DNA of 64,000 nucleotides, from positions 62,001 to 126,000 of the IMG/VR virus record IMGVR_UViG_3300030117_007501. One strand, 5' to 3'. Position 1 is the stretch's first letter. Each line of letters begins with the position of its first letter. Positions 6,816 to 14,096 of this stretch are shown piece by piece. Under the pieces are notes generated by a model. It made no database searches. It saw nothing but the letters and a program-made list of their open reading frames with translations, and was not told the DNA's origin. This DNA comes from a virus. Made by a program: the position numbers and the translations under genes.

Positions 6816-9188
6816 ATGTCTAACAAGCAACTTCTAACAGAGGGTGGTGCTGCAGGACACATGTCCCACCCCTATGAAAACGTAGGTTTGACGTTCGCGA
6901 AACTTAAGGAGATGTTTAAAATAGCATCACAGGGGTTTCCCGGACTCAAGGTTACTGAAAAGCTTGATGGGCAAAACATTTTTATTTCCTACAACCCTGT
7001 TAGGCAGGAGGCTCTGGCAATAAGGAACAAATCTCATGCCCAAGCCGGTGGCATAAATAAGAAAACATTAATAGCTGCCCTCACAACTGACAGGCCTGTC
7101 GACAAAAGAGTTCCCCAAAGTGTTGTTGAGGCTTATGTTGACGCTCTCACTAATTTCGAAACTGTCGCAAACCTTGTTCCTGGCGAGTATTTTGTTCGGG
7201 AAGACGGAGGACTAATCTTTTACAATGCAGAAGTTATGGATCCTAGAAGCCCAAATGTAGTCGATTATGATGCTCAGACTCTTGCAGTTCATAGAGTTGG
7301 ACACGTAGTTGTGATAGACGGCGTGTCTCATAAACTAGAATCAGAAGAGGCGGAAAGACACGCGATACAGCTAGAAGAAATATTAGACAACATGGCTGAT
7401 GACTCTAGTATGCCTTCTGTCAAAGTAAATGCCATTAATGATTTTAAAGACTTTGTAGAAAAGAAGGATGCATATAAAAGAGCTATATCCAATGTCGATA
7501 GTATAATACGCGACGTTGGAATATCTCATGGACAGACTCTCGGCGATTATCTTAAAACAAGAGTTTTTATTATATTAAGTAGAAAGTTGGCAAACATGAA
7601 CTTCAGTCAAGAGGCTGTCGACGCCATGGCTGAAGCTGTTGTTTTTTATGGTAGTGAAAAGAAGATGCCTAGAGTGAAGACTGAAATCGCAATTGCGCTG
7701 TCTGAAATTCCAGAACATCTAACTCAGGAGAGGGAAGTATGTGTTAATATATTGAGAGACAGGGTGGCTCTCAAGGAATTATCAGACGCAGCTTCACAGC
7801 CGTTAATTAATGTAGTGCATAAATTTGCAGTTGAAATACTTGAGAATTTTACAAGCGCTTACATCATGCAAGCTGACGTTACAGTCGGAAAGCTCCGAAA
7901 GAAAATAGGACAGAAAATGAAGGATATCAGAGCATCTGCTGATCCTGATGATCTTCAAAAACTTCAAATAGGGCTGCAAAAGATACTAGGTGGTGAAGTA
8001 TCGGCAGAAGAGGTTCTCAGCGATGCTTCAATTGCTGCAGCACTAGAAAAAATAACGACAGCTGTAGAGGGGATTGTTTTCGAATTCGAAGGTAAGACAT
8101 ATAAGTTTACAGGCAACTTCGCACCGATAAACCAAATAATGGGATTGGGAAGGTACAGTAGAGGATCAAAGAAAGAAGTTTCAGAAGACATTCTAGGTGA
8201 AGATCCGACTCCAGAAATAGAAGAAGAGTCTCCTGAAGTTTCTAGAAAAATAGCAGTTTTTCCTGGAAAATTTAAACCTCCTCATCGCGGACATCTTCAT
8301 TTAGTGAAGGAGACTCTAGCAAAGGGAGCAGACAAAGTAGTTATATTTGTTTCTCCTCTTTCAAAGGGAGATATATCAGCTGAAGAATCTATATCAGTTT
8401 GGAATCTTTATCTTCGCTCATCAGCGATAGATCCTAACAGGGTTGTGGTAATGAGATCTCCATATAACTCCCCAGTAATGGCAGCGTATTCAATAATGGA
8501 TGAGGCAATTCCTGGCTTACGCAATCAAGGTATACCTCAACCAGGGGACATGATAATACCAGTCGCTAGCACCAAGCCAGACGAGCGAGGAATTTCTGAT
8601 ATTCAAAGATTTGCTAAATTTTCTCAATACAGTCCAAAACTAGAAGGTGTGGTGCCAGCTGATGTGCGGGATTGGGCGGTAGATCCAGAACTGGATTCGC
8701 AGGGAACTTATAATGCTAGTGATTTTCGAGCCGCGCTAGATAGCGCACAAGATATATCTAGGTTTATACCTGATGGTGTTTCGCAAGATGAGGTTCGGCA
8801 GCTGTTGAACTTTTTCTCCAGCGAAGAGGAATCTCCGTCAAACATTAACGAAACTTTATTTTCAATGATAGAAAAGATACTAGTTTCAGAAGGTGATTGG
8901 CAACCGGTTGCGAAAAAGAGATTGAGAAAGGGTATGAAAAGAATTTTTGGTGGAAAAAAAGATATCATCAAACATGGAAAACCATTCACCATCGATCCAA
9001 ACATAGGATCATCAAATGCGTTTTTGGCAAAAGAGTCGGACTGCGCCGATGAAGAGACTGAAGAGCTTGAAGAGATATCTGCAATGGGCGGCGCCGGTGG
9101 CGGCGCAGTGCAAGGATATTCTGCTCCTATCGGCAAAAAAGAAGACGAAGAAGAATTAGACGAAAACCAAGAAGAAGAAACTAATTAA
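6816..9188 (+). CDS. Fusion of a KxDG ligase-type nucleotidyltransferase and an HxGH nucleotidylyltransferase
   Basis: 790 residues, three regions. (1) Residues 1-about 460: the N-terminus LLTEGGAAGHMSHPYENVG leads to EKLDGQN at 48-54, whose K49-x-D-G is motif I of covalent nucleotidyltransferases (DNA/RNA ligases, capping enzymes); IRNKSH and the later FEFEGKTYKFTG fit this fold. (2) Residues about 475-620: VFPGKFKPPHRGHLHLV with HxGH at 490-493, the signature of NMN-adenylyl, pantetheine-phosphate and glycerol-3-phosphate cytidylyl transferases. (3) A basic then acidic C-tail with GGAGGGAVQGY and a Glu-rich end. Region 1 could seal nucleic acids, region 2 could make or use an activated nucleotide; substrates are unknown. 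L-T-E near the N-terminus also fits a prohead-protease site. It is flanked by acidic, scaffold-like proteins. Confidence 0.78.
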   Translation: MSNKQLLTEGGAAGHMSHPYENVGLTFAKLKEMFKIASQGFPGLKVTEKLDGQNIFISYNPVRQEALAIRNKSHAQAGGINKKTLIAALTTDRPVDKRVPQSVVEAYVDALTNFETVANLVPGEYFVREDGGLIFYNAEVMDPRSPNVVDYDAQTLAVHRVGHVVVIDGVSHKLESEEAERHAIQLEEILDNMADDSSMPSVKVNAINDFKDFVEKKDAYKRAISNVDSIIRDVGISHGQTLGDYLKTRVFIILSRKLANMNFSQEAVDAMAEAVVFYGSEKKMPRVKTEIAIALSEIPEHLTQEREVCVNILRDRVALKELSDAASQPLINVVHKFAVEILENFTSAYIMQADVTVGKLRKKIGQKMKDIRASADPDDLQKLQIGLQKILGGEVSAEEVLSDASIAAALEKITTAVEGIVFEFEGKTYKFTGNFAPINQIMGLGRYSRGSKKEVSEDILGEDPTPEIEEESPEVSRKIAVFPGKFKPPHRGHLHLVKETLAKGADKVVIFVSPLSKGDISAEESISVWNLYLRSSAIDPNRVVVMRSPYNSPVMAAYSIMDEAIPGLRNQGIPQPGDMIIPVASTKPDERGISDIQRFAKFSQYSPKLEGVVPADVRDWAVDPELDSQGTYNASDFRAALDSAQDISRFIPDGVSQDEVRQLLNFFSSEEESPSNINETLFSMIEKILVSEGDWQPVAKKRLRKGMKRIFGGKKDIIKHGKPFTIDPNIGSSNAFLAKESDCADEETEELEEISAMGGAGGGAVQGYSAPIGKKEDEEELDENQEEETN

Positions 9189-9209
9189 AATAAATTGGGA
9201 GACTTTTAA

Positions 9210-10022
9210 ATGTTATCAAGAGAAGAAATGGCAAAAGAAATGGTTTTGAGAGAAAATATCCAAAAAGCCGTATCGATAGTTAAGAATCGACACATTCAGG
9301 CTAGAACTACAGAAATTTTGCAAGAAATCAAGCTCCGCTCCATTATACAATCTCTGATAGTTGAAGCTGCAGCTGATCCAGAAGAGGATCCTCATGAGAA
9401 CACAGGAATCAATGTATTGAGAGATATGTTGAAGAACTCCAATATATTGAAAACACTATCGCAGGCATTCAAGTCTCTAACAACCGACAAAAACCAAAGA
9501 GACTCATTTAGAGCGCACATTGTTAATGCTGTACAGAGCACTTTGGCGCCAATAATGGCAAACGATGAAGCTTCTACTGAACCTTCATCAGATTTAGAAG
9601 AAGAAATCGAAATTGACATAGAAGATGACAAGTTCATACCCACCGATGATGTCGAAGTAGAAGAAGAGCCTGAAGAGGATCCGAAAGCAGATTTTTCACT
9701 AGATGGTGAAGATGAAACCGGAAGAAACAGAGCTTTTGAAGTTTATAATAAAATAGAACAATCAATAATAGATTACTTTAGCGTACTTGGAAATGAGCAA
9801 GATAAAGAAATGTTCTATGACTATCTTATAACTAACATTAAGTTATATTTCGACAAATTTGAAGAAGAATTGTCGACAAAAATTCAAGAACCCACCAACC
9901 CAGAATACGAAGACGCTAAAGATGCCGTATCTGATGAGGCGCTAGCTGATGAAGAGCCTCCACCAGAAGAGCCAGGCGCAGAAGAAGAAGCAGACATAGA
10001 TATCGACTCCTTGCTAGCTTAA
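9210..10022 (+). CDS. Acidic scaffold/prohead-core-like protein
   Basis: 270 residues, start fixed by GGGAG 8 bases upstream. It has a helical N-terminal third (residues 1-55) that includes SLIVEAAA, an I-V-E site of the T4 prohead-protease type. A strongly acidic linker follows (EEEIEIDIEDD), then a second helical domain (residues about 175-225) and an acidic Pro/Glu tail ending DIDIDSLLA. This composition is typical of phage scaffold or core proteins, but no sequence family is recognised. It is the last gene before a 207-base gap with regulatory signals. Confidence 0.6.
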   Translation: MLSREEMAKEMVLRENIQKAVSIVKNRHIQARTTEILQEIKLRSIIQSLIVEAAADPEEDPHENTGINVLRDMLKNSNILKTLSQAFKSLTTDKNQRDSFRAHIVNAVQSTLAPIMANDEASTEPSSDLEEEIEIDIEDDKFIPTDDVEVEEEPEEDPKADFSLDGEDETGRNRAFEVYNKIEQSIIDYFSVLGNEQDKEMFYDYLITNIKLYFDKFEEELSTKIQEPTNPEYEDAKDAVSDEALADEEPPPEEPGAEEEADIDIDSLLA

Positions 10023-10053
10023 TTTTTTTCTTTACTTTTCCTGAAATATATGC

Positions 10054-10061
10054 TATAAATA
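10054..10061 (+). promoter_or_regulatory. T4-type late promoter box TATAAATA
   Basis: A perfect TATAAATA, the T4 late promoter -10 box read by gp55, lies 32 bases after the stop of the scaffold-like gene in a gene-free gap. A gp55-like sigma factor is encoded at 37564. The gap runs to 10229 and also holds TAATTAAAA at 10090 and the palindromes at 10180-10217; no gene is seen in it. Confidence 0.5.
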
Positions 10062-10179
10062 CTTTGTATTAACGAAGCATTTGTTGAGTTAATTAAAACA
10101 AAGAAGCTTAAAGAAATTGTATAGAAAAAAATTAATATGAAAATTAAAATATTATGATTACTGAAAAGTTAAGAAACTA

Positions 10180-10192
10180 CCTTACGTTAAGG
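10180..10192. promoter_or_regulatory. Palindrome CCTTA-CGT-TAAGG, candidate operator 1
   Basis: A 13-base inverted repeat with a 3-base centre. Its core CTTAYGTTAAG recurs 24 bases downstream, and a half-site GTTAAG lies at 10168-10173. All are just upstream of a gene for a Fis-type HTH protein, so autoregulation is plausible. Confidence 0.45.
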
Positions 10193-10202
10193 GTATAGCT
10201 AT

Positions 10203-10217
10203 GTCTTATGTTAAGAC
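10203..10217. promoter_or_regulatory. Palindrome GTCTTA-TGT-TAAGAC, candidate operator 2
   Basis: A perfect 6-base inverted repeat around TGT, ending 12 bases before the HTH gene's ATG. It shares CTTAYGTTAAG with the palindrome at 10180. In RNA the stem could extend by a G-U and an A-U pair at 10201-10219, so an mRNA hairpin is the alternative reading. Confidence 0.45.
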
Positions 10218-10229
10218 GTGTGATTGAAT

Positions 10230-10580
10230 ATGCAGAACCCTAGATCTAAAAACAATAAAACACACCAATATAGTCTTGCTAGAGAACTCAGAAATTCTAG
10301 AAAAACAACTGAGCAATTTGAAATGATGCTTTCTAATCTAAAACTAGAAGAGATAATAGCTCTTAAGTTAGAATTGTCAGCTGGCCCCTTAAAAGGTAAA
10401 TTGTTTGGGTTTCCATTGTGGAATTCTTCTTTTCATATTGTTAAAAGCGCATTAATTAATTTTGCTCTGTCAGCTGCCTCATCTCATAAAGAGGCAGCAA
10501 ACATACTTGGAATAAGCCTCTCAGAATTAAGAAAAAGCATTAAACAATTTAATATTAAGCAATCAGGAGATGAGAAGTGA
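10230..10580 (+). CDS. Small DNA-binding protein with C-terminal Fis-type helix-turn-helix
   Basis: 116 residues from the ATG at 10230; a TTG two codons earlier is possible. No strong Shine-Dalgarno is visible. The C-terminal 40 residues (SSHKEAANILGISLSELRKS then IKQFNIK) match the Fis/NtrC C-terminal HTH pattern, in which a helix with AA-x-x-LGIS is followed by a recognition helix ending in x-x-x-x-x-I. The N-terminus is basic and the middle (LEEIIALKLELSAGPLKGK) may be a dimerisation region. Two palindromes directly upstream suggest that it represses or activates its own transcript. It overlaps the next gene by 4 bases (GTGA). Confidence 0.65.
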   Translation: MQNPRSKNNKTHQYSLARELRNSRKTTEQFEMMLSNLKLEEIIALKLELSAGPLKGKLFGFPLWNSSFHIVKSALINFALSAASSHKEAANILGISLSELRKSIKQFNIKQSGDEK

Positions 10581-11020
10581 CAAATTTATTTTTATTAATA
10601 TCGCTATTGGTGCCTACGTTAGCACCGCCAAAAGTTGAGGCTGTTAAACCACCAAAAATCCCAACTATTAAAGAAGCTTCATTGGACGAGGTTTTTAAGT
10701 ATTGTCCAGTTTTATCAGAAAGTTATTCAATGCCAAAAACAATATATGATCCGGGCCCGGCGGTGCACTTGATCAAGCTTGATAATTGCTTAGAAACAAA
10801 GTCACTACTAGTGGTTTCCTGGGTAGGTAAAAGCAGAAATTTAGAAAGAATTTTTACAGAATTGGTAGTCACTCATTATGCGTTGTTTGTGGCAGAAAAA
10901 ACAAAGGAAAAGACAACAGTCGAATATGTCAACACTAAATCTCAAAAGCCTGTAGATCCTAGATTGCCAGCTGACTTTGAGGGTATGGCTAATTTTGCTT
11001 TTTACATTTTAAAGAACTAG
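10577..11020 (+). CDS. Exported protein of unknown function
   Basis: 147 residues from a GTG that overlaps the previous stop. The N-terminus (TNLFLLISLLVPTLAPPKVEA) looks like a signal peptide or an N-terminal membrane anchor, although it has no basic n-region before the hydrophobic core. A Pro-rich linker and a mixed alpha/beta domain follow, with two Cys (YCPVL near residue 48 and DNCLE near 74) that could form a disulphide outside the cytoplasm. The family is unknown. Being exported, it might act on the envelope, for example in exclusion or lysis control. A 185-base gap with a terminator follows. Confidence 0.65.
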   Translation: MTNLFLLISLLVPTLAPPKVEAVKPPKIPTIKEASLDEVFKYCPVLSESYSMPKTIYDPGPAVHLIKLDNCLETKSLLVVSWVGKSRNLERIFTELVVTHYALFVAEKTKEKTTVEYVNTKSQKPVDPRLPADFEGMANFAFYILKN

Positions 11021-11119
11021 TTAATTATGAAAGCTTTCAGACAGCTTTCAAGCAAGTTTTTATAGTTCTTTTTGTTTTGTCGCTAATAGTCTCGAGCCAA
11101 AAAAAGATTAAATCATATT

Positions 11120-11146
11120 AGGCACGTCGATTGGCGTGCCTTTTTA
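11120..11146 (+). terminator. Intrinsic terminator
   Basis: A perfect 7-base stem (AGGCACG / CGTGCCT) with an 8-base loop is followed by TTTTTA. It closes the operon ending at 11020. The rest of the 11021-11205 gap holds only short repeats (AGCTTTCA twice near 11033-11050) and the TAATTACTA box at 11159. Confidence 0.85.
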
Positions 11147-11158
11147 TGTTTGCTGAAA

Positions 11159-11167
11159 TAATTACTA
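11159..11167 (+). promoter_or_regulatory. TAATTACTA candidate promoter element
   Basis: Lies 12 bases after the terminator and 38 before the next ATG, the place expected for the promoter of the new operon. The same nine bases occur at 5866 and 53543. Confidence 0.4.
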
Positions 11168-11205
11168 TACAACGTTGAAGACGAAGACACAAGGAGAGGA
11201 TATAA

Positions 11206-11535
11206 ATGCCAAAATTCAATGGACAAAACAAAAAGAAAATAGATCCAAGATACTTCATGGACGAAAAGAAGGAAACTATCTCAGAGTCAAAAGAAGAGGT
11301 AAAAGCCGAAGGGCAATATCCATCCCCCAGTGGAGATTCAGTCACAGACGAAGACGTGGTAAGATCAGTATACAATCTTTTAAAAGATAACCAAAGTTCA
11401 GGTTATCGAGCACTTGCCGGCAGGTTCATGGAAATGATGAAAGAGCGGGGAGTGATATCACAAGAATCAGGAGAAGAAATGGACAAGAGTTACAAAGCTC
11501 GTGCTGCCCGCCTAGCGGGTATACCAGGAATCTAA
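11206..11535 (+). CDS. Small hydrophilic protein of unknown function
   Basis: 109 residues, with AAGGAGAGG upstream giving a clear start. An alternative reading frame from 11175 is not favoured. The first half is charged and probably disordered (PKFNGQNKKKIDPRYFMDE). The second half has two helices around RSVYNLLKDNQSSGYRALA and ends in KARAARLAGIPGI. It is the first gene of an operon that continues into the Cys-rich microprotein and the tagged small proteins. No domain recognised. Confidence 0.72.
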   Translation: MPKFNGQNKKKIDPRYFMDEKKETISESKEEVKAEGQYPSPSGDSVTDEDVVRSVYNLLKDNQSSGYRALAGRFMEMMKERGVISQESGEEMDKSYKARAARLAGIPGI

Positions 11536-11561
11536 AACAACACCCTAGGGAGACTATTAAT

Positions 11562-11660
11562 ATGAAGAATTTTATGCACAAACTATTGAACCTTTTTAAC
11601 CCAAAGCACTGCTGCTGCTGTTGCGGATGTTGCGCATGCGAGAAGGCTTGTTGTAGTTAA
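11562..11660 (+). CDS. 32-residue Cys-rich microprotein
   Basis: ATG at 11562 with AGGGAG about 9 bases upstream, stop at 11658-11660, two bases before the next ATG. After a short helix-like start (MKNFMHKLLNLFNPKH) comes CCCCCGCCACEKACC: 10 Cys in the last 16 residues. The dense Cys block could bind Fe-S, zinc or copper, or be lipid-modified (palmitoyl-like). It is easily missed because of its length. An iscU-iscA pair lies 2 kb downstream in the same region, which makes a metal link attractive, but this is only inference. No family recognised. Confidence 0.65.
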   Translation: MKNFMHKLLNLFNPKHCCCCCGCCACEKACCS

Positions 11661-11662
11661 TA

Positions 11663-12190
11663 ATGAAACTCATAGTAGAAAACTGGAGACGCTATATCAA
11701 GGAGGGCTTGGAAGAGAGGAGAGCAGATGCAAAACTTTTTTTCGATGCTCAAGATGGTACGTTGAGAGAGTTGATATTAGCATGGATAGAAGAATCCCTT
11801 CCTCCAGAAGGAGTGAAGAGATATCATTCTCGAGATGATAGGTGGGCTGGTTCCGATTTTGCTCGAGCAGAAGCTCAAAGATATATTTCAGAGTATTTTC
11901 CAAACTCCCCAATAGAAGGTATGATGAACACCAACGCTGCCGACAGTGAGGGTGATAATTGGAGATCAGTTGGTATAGAGCCGCTGGACTATGATGCATT
12001 CTTAAGTTTTGACACCCTAATACAAACTATAAAAAGTATGTATGAAGACAGTCGAATGAGCATACTTCACAACGATTTGATGAAATTGGGGAGTCATAAA
12101 TACCCTGGAGGTATCGTACACTATTCGTTGTTGTATTTTGGCAGAGAACTGATATCAGCAAAGAAAAGATATGAAAGGAGAAGGCAATGA
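11663..12190 (+). CDS. Tagged small protein, MKLIVENWRRYIKE type
   Basis: 175 residues. The N-terminal MKLIVENWRRYIKE is a good copy of the shared tag and ends in I-K-E. The remainder is helical with many charged residues and a basic end (YERRRQ). No catalytic motif is recognised. It begins 2 bases after the microprotein stop and ends in an overlap with the next tagged gene, so several tagged proteins are made from one transcript. Confidence 0.75.
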   Translation: MKLIVENWRRYIKEGLEERRADAKLFFDAQDGTLRELILAWIEESLPPEGVKRYHSRDDRWAGSDFARAEAQRYISEYFPNSPIEGMMNTNAADSEGDNWRSVGIEPLDYDAFLSFDTLIQTIKSMYEDSRMSILHNDLMKLGSHKYPGGIVHYSLLYFGRELISAKKRYERRRQ

Positions 12191-12471
12191 AAGATATAAT
12201 GGAAAATTTCCGAAATAACGTAATCAATGAGAAGATAGGTGAAGCTAGGGGTTCTACTGCCGGCGAAGGTATGCCTCTCAAGCGCGCTTTTGAGTATGCT
12301 ATAGAATACGCCGCCTCAAAAGGACAGAATTTCTCAGGAGCGTTAGGGCATGCTCAAAAGGTAAGACTTAGAAATTGGGTTCGAGATAACGTTGCAAATG
12401 AAAATATGTCAGATCCAGTTGCCGAGGAAGCTATTAGAGCGGCTATAGATTCTAAGGTAGCTTATAGATAA
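12187..12471 (+). CDS. Tagged small protein, MKDIMENFRNNVINE type
   Basis: 94 residues, preceded by AAAGGAGAAGG. The tag MKDIMENFRNNVINE ends in I-N-E. The rest (RGSTAGEGMPLKRAFEYAI, then a helix with RLRNWVRDNV) is short and helical and has no known domain. It overlaps both neighbours by 1-4 bases (ATGA and TAATG), so translation is coupled. Confidence 0.75.
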   Translation: MKDIMENFRNNVINEKIGEARGSTAGEGMPLKRAFEYAIEYAASKGQNFSGALGHAQKVRLRNWVRDNVANENMSDPVAEEAIRAAIDSKVAYR

Positions 12472-12821
12472 TGAAAATGAAACTCATAATGGAAAGTTTC
12501 AGAGCAAACATGGGGCTTACTCAGTCTATGGGTATCGGAGGCAATTACGATAATGAGTCAGAGGCAGCTATAGATCCTAATGCAAGGCAGATTATTCATG
12601 GCGAGGTTACCACAAAAATAGAGGAAATAGGCATGGATTGGATTCTTGACGATATAAGCGATGATTTATTTGCTCTTGGGGATCAGTCAAAAAGCTCTGG
12701 AGAATACAGAGAAAAAATTAAAGATTACCTAAACAGCAAGGCTGATGAATTTGGATATTCTAATTTAGGTGATGAAGTGTTTGAAGAGAGGGGGACTAGT
12801 GATCAATCCATGGATGTCTAG
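12471..12821 (+). CDS. Tagged small protein, MKLIMESFRANMG type
   Basis: 116 residues from the ATG at 12471 in a TAATG overlap, or 114 from the ATG at 12477, which would align its MKLIMESFR exactly with the other tags. There is no [LIV]-x-E directly after the tag, unlike its neighbours. The rest is acidic and helical. Function unknown. The methyltransferase gene starts inside its last 23 bases. Confidence 0.7.
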   Translation: MKMKLIMESFRANMGLTQSMGIGGNYDNESEAAIDPNARQIIHGEVTTKIEEIGMDWILDDISDDLFALGDQSKSSGEYREKIKDYLNSKADEFGYSNLGDEVFEERGTSDQSMDV

Positions 12822-13344
12822 ACTAGAAATAGAGACGATAGAGAAATATCTAAAACCTAGCTTTAAAATGCTTGAATACGGCTCAGGCGGGAGCACTCTT
12901 TACTTTTCGAGATTGGTACAAGAGTATTATAGTGTCGAGCACGATGCGGAGTGGTACGAAAAAATAACAAAAATCTTAAAAAACACAGAAAACAAAATCT
13001 GCAAGTACAGCCTAGTGGAAGTAGCAAAAGAGGATATCAAACCAGCGCCTGTACAGCAAACACCAGTGCCATGGTCCCAACTTGAAACTTCAGACTATTA
13101 TTATCTTTTTGAAAAATATATCAAAGAGCCTTCTAAATTTGGTGCCAAATTTGATGCTGTTTTGATCGATGGCCGTGCTCGCCCGGAGTGCGCAAAATTT
13201 ATTTACAATTTTTTATCCCCGAACGCATATGTTTTTATACATGATTATTGGCCGCGGCTTTATTATCATGTTGTAGAGGATCAATATAGAGTAATAGATC
13301 ACGTGAAAGCCGGTCAAAGCTTGGTGGTATTGCAGATAAGATGA
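12799..13344 (+). CDS. Class I SAM-dependent methyltransferase-like protein
   Basis: 181 residues from the GTG at 12799, which has GAGAGGGGG just upstream; an ATG 10 codons earlier is the alternative. Motif I is seen as MLEYGSGGSTLYFS near residues 24-37, followed by the acidic end of strand 2 in YYSVEHDAEWYEKI. FDAVLIDGRARPECA is a motif III/IV-like strand with an Asp. This is the layout of small O- or N-methyltransferases that sit in glycan or secondary-metabolism clusters; the substrate cannot be told. It overlaps the previous gene and is followed by the tmRNA. Confidence 0.72.
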   Translation: MINPWMSRLEIETIEKYLKPSFKMLEYGSGGSTLYFSRLVQEYYSVEHDAEWYEKITKILKNTENKICKYSLVEVAKEDIKPAPVQQTPVPWSQLETSDYYYLFEKYIKEPSKFGAKFDAVLIDGRARPECAKFIYNFLSPNAYVFIHDYWPRLYYHVVEDQYRVIDHVKAGQSLVVLQIR

Positions 13345-13358
13345 GGATAAACAAATAG

Positions 13359-13661
13359 GGGGGTGATCAGGTTTCGACAGGGTAAGGATAATAATACGTG
13401 CAAGGATGTGTGGGTAGGCACAGTAAAAATACCCAAAACTATAAATGCAAACGATGATATCGAAGCAATGGGGGAGGTGGCATTAGCCGCATAACCCAGA
13501 GGGTTTTCCAGATACCCTTCTAACCCAACATCTGGATTTGTTATATTTGATAATTTACATATTTGTGACTTATAGCTGTCTGAAGCTAGAATCAGACTAA
13601 CCTTGTGAATGACGTATTATTTGAGATGTTCTGGACGCGGGTTCGACTCCCGCCACCTCCA
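13359..13661 (+). ncRNA. ssrA: Transfer-messenger RNA (tmRNA)
   Basis: One-piece tmRNA. The tRNA-like ends pair as GGGGGTG (13359-13365) with CACCTCC (13654-13660), followed by discriminator A13661; CCA is not encoded. The 5' part has the conserved ATCAGGTTTCGACAGG, and the 3' T-arm is ACGCGGGTTCGACTCCCGC. The tag frame starts at GCA 13447 and reads ANDDIEAMGEVALAA then TAA at 13492-13494. Paired segments after it (CCAGAGGGTTTTCC with ATACCCTTC, and CCAACATCTGG) fit the pseudoknots. tmRNA frees stalled ribosomes and marks the product for ClpXP; the ALAA end suits that. Tags like this occur in proteobacteria, and phage copies are uncommon. Confidence 0.93.
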
Positions 13662-13671
13662 CTAACTTTTC

Positions 13672-13705
13672 TTGACATTATAATAATTAATTATTATAAT
13701 TAAAG
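13672..13705 (+). promoter_or_regulatory. Perfect sigma70 promoter for iscU, probably leaderless
   Basis: TTGACA at 13672-13677, a 17-base spacer and TATAAT at 13695-13700. The start point expected 6-8 bases later falls on the iscU ATG at 13707, and no Shine-Dalgarno is present, so a leaderless mRNA is likely. The same bases hold the TAATTAAAG box (13697-13705). Confidence 0.8.
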
Positions 13706-13706
13706 T

Positions 13707-14096
13707 ATGGCATATTCAAAAGAAGTAATAGAGCACTTCGAAAATCCTAGGAACGTAGGATCATTAGATAAAGATGACAACTCTGTGGGAACAGGTATTG
13801 TTGGTGCCCCTGCTTGTGGGGATGTCATGAAGCTTCAAATCAAAGTAAATAATGACGGTGTAATTGAGGATGCAAAATTCAAAACATACGGTTGTGGTTC
13901 TGCTATAGCCTCTTCATCTTTGGTGACGGAATGGATAAAAGGTAAAACACTGGATGATGCCAAAAAAATAAAAAACAAAGATATAGCAAATCACCTTTCG
14001 CTTCCGCCTGTAAAAATACACTGCTCTGTTCTGGCAGAGGATGCCATAAAATCTGCTATTGAAGACTACAGGAGCAAAAATGATAACATTGACTGA
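13707..14096 (+). CDS. iscU: IscU, Fe-S cluster scaffold protein
   Basis: 129 residues, full length for IscU. It assembles [2Fe-2S] clusters from sulphur given by IscS and hands them on with HscA/HscB. All functional residues are present at the E. coli positions: Cys37 and Asp39 in GAPACGDVMK, Cys63 in TYGCGSAIASS, LPPVK at about 99-103 for HscA, and Cys106 in KIHCSVLAED. The sequence is very close to the E. coli protein as I recall it, which suggests recent gain from a gammaproteobacterium-like host. It is the first gene of a new transcript with its own sigma70 promoter and overlaps iscA by 17 bases. No iscS is seen here, so host IscS would be needed. Confidence 0.95.
   Translation: MAYSKEVIEHFENPRNVGSLDKDDNSVGTGIVGAPACGDVMKLQIKVNNDGVIEDAKFKTYGCGSAIASSSLVTEWIKGKTLDDAKKIKNKDIANHLSLPPVKIHCSVLAEDAIKSAIEDYRSKNDNID

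Noticed and set aside
10201-10227. Eight-codon leader peptide before the HTH gene
   Set aside because: The frame ATG to TGA lies on the palindrome and has no ribosome site; better explained as operator DNA.
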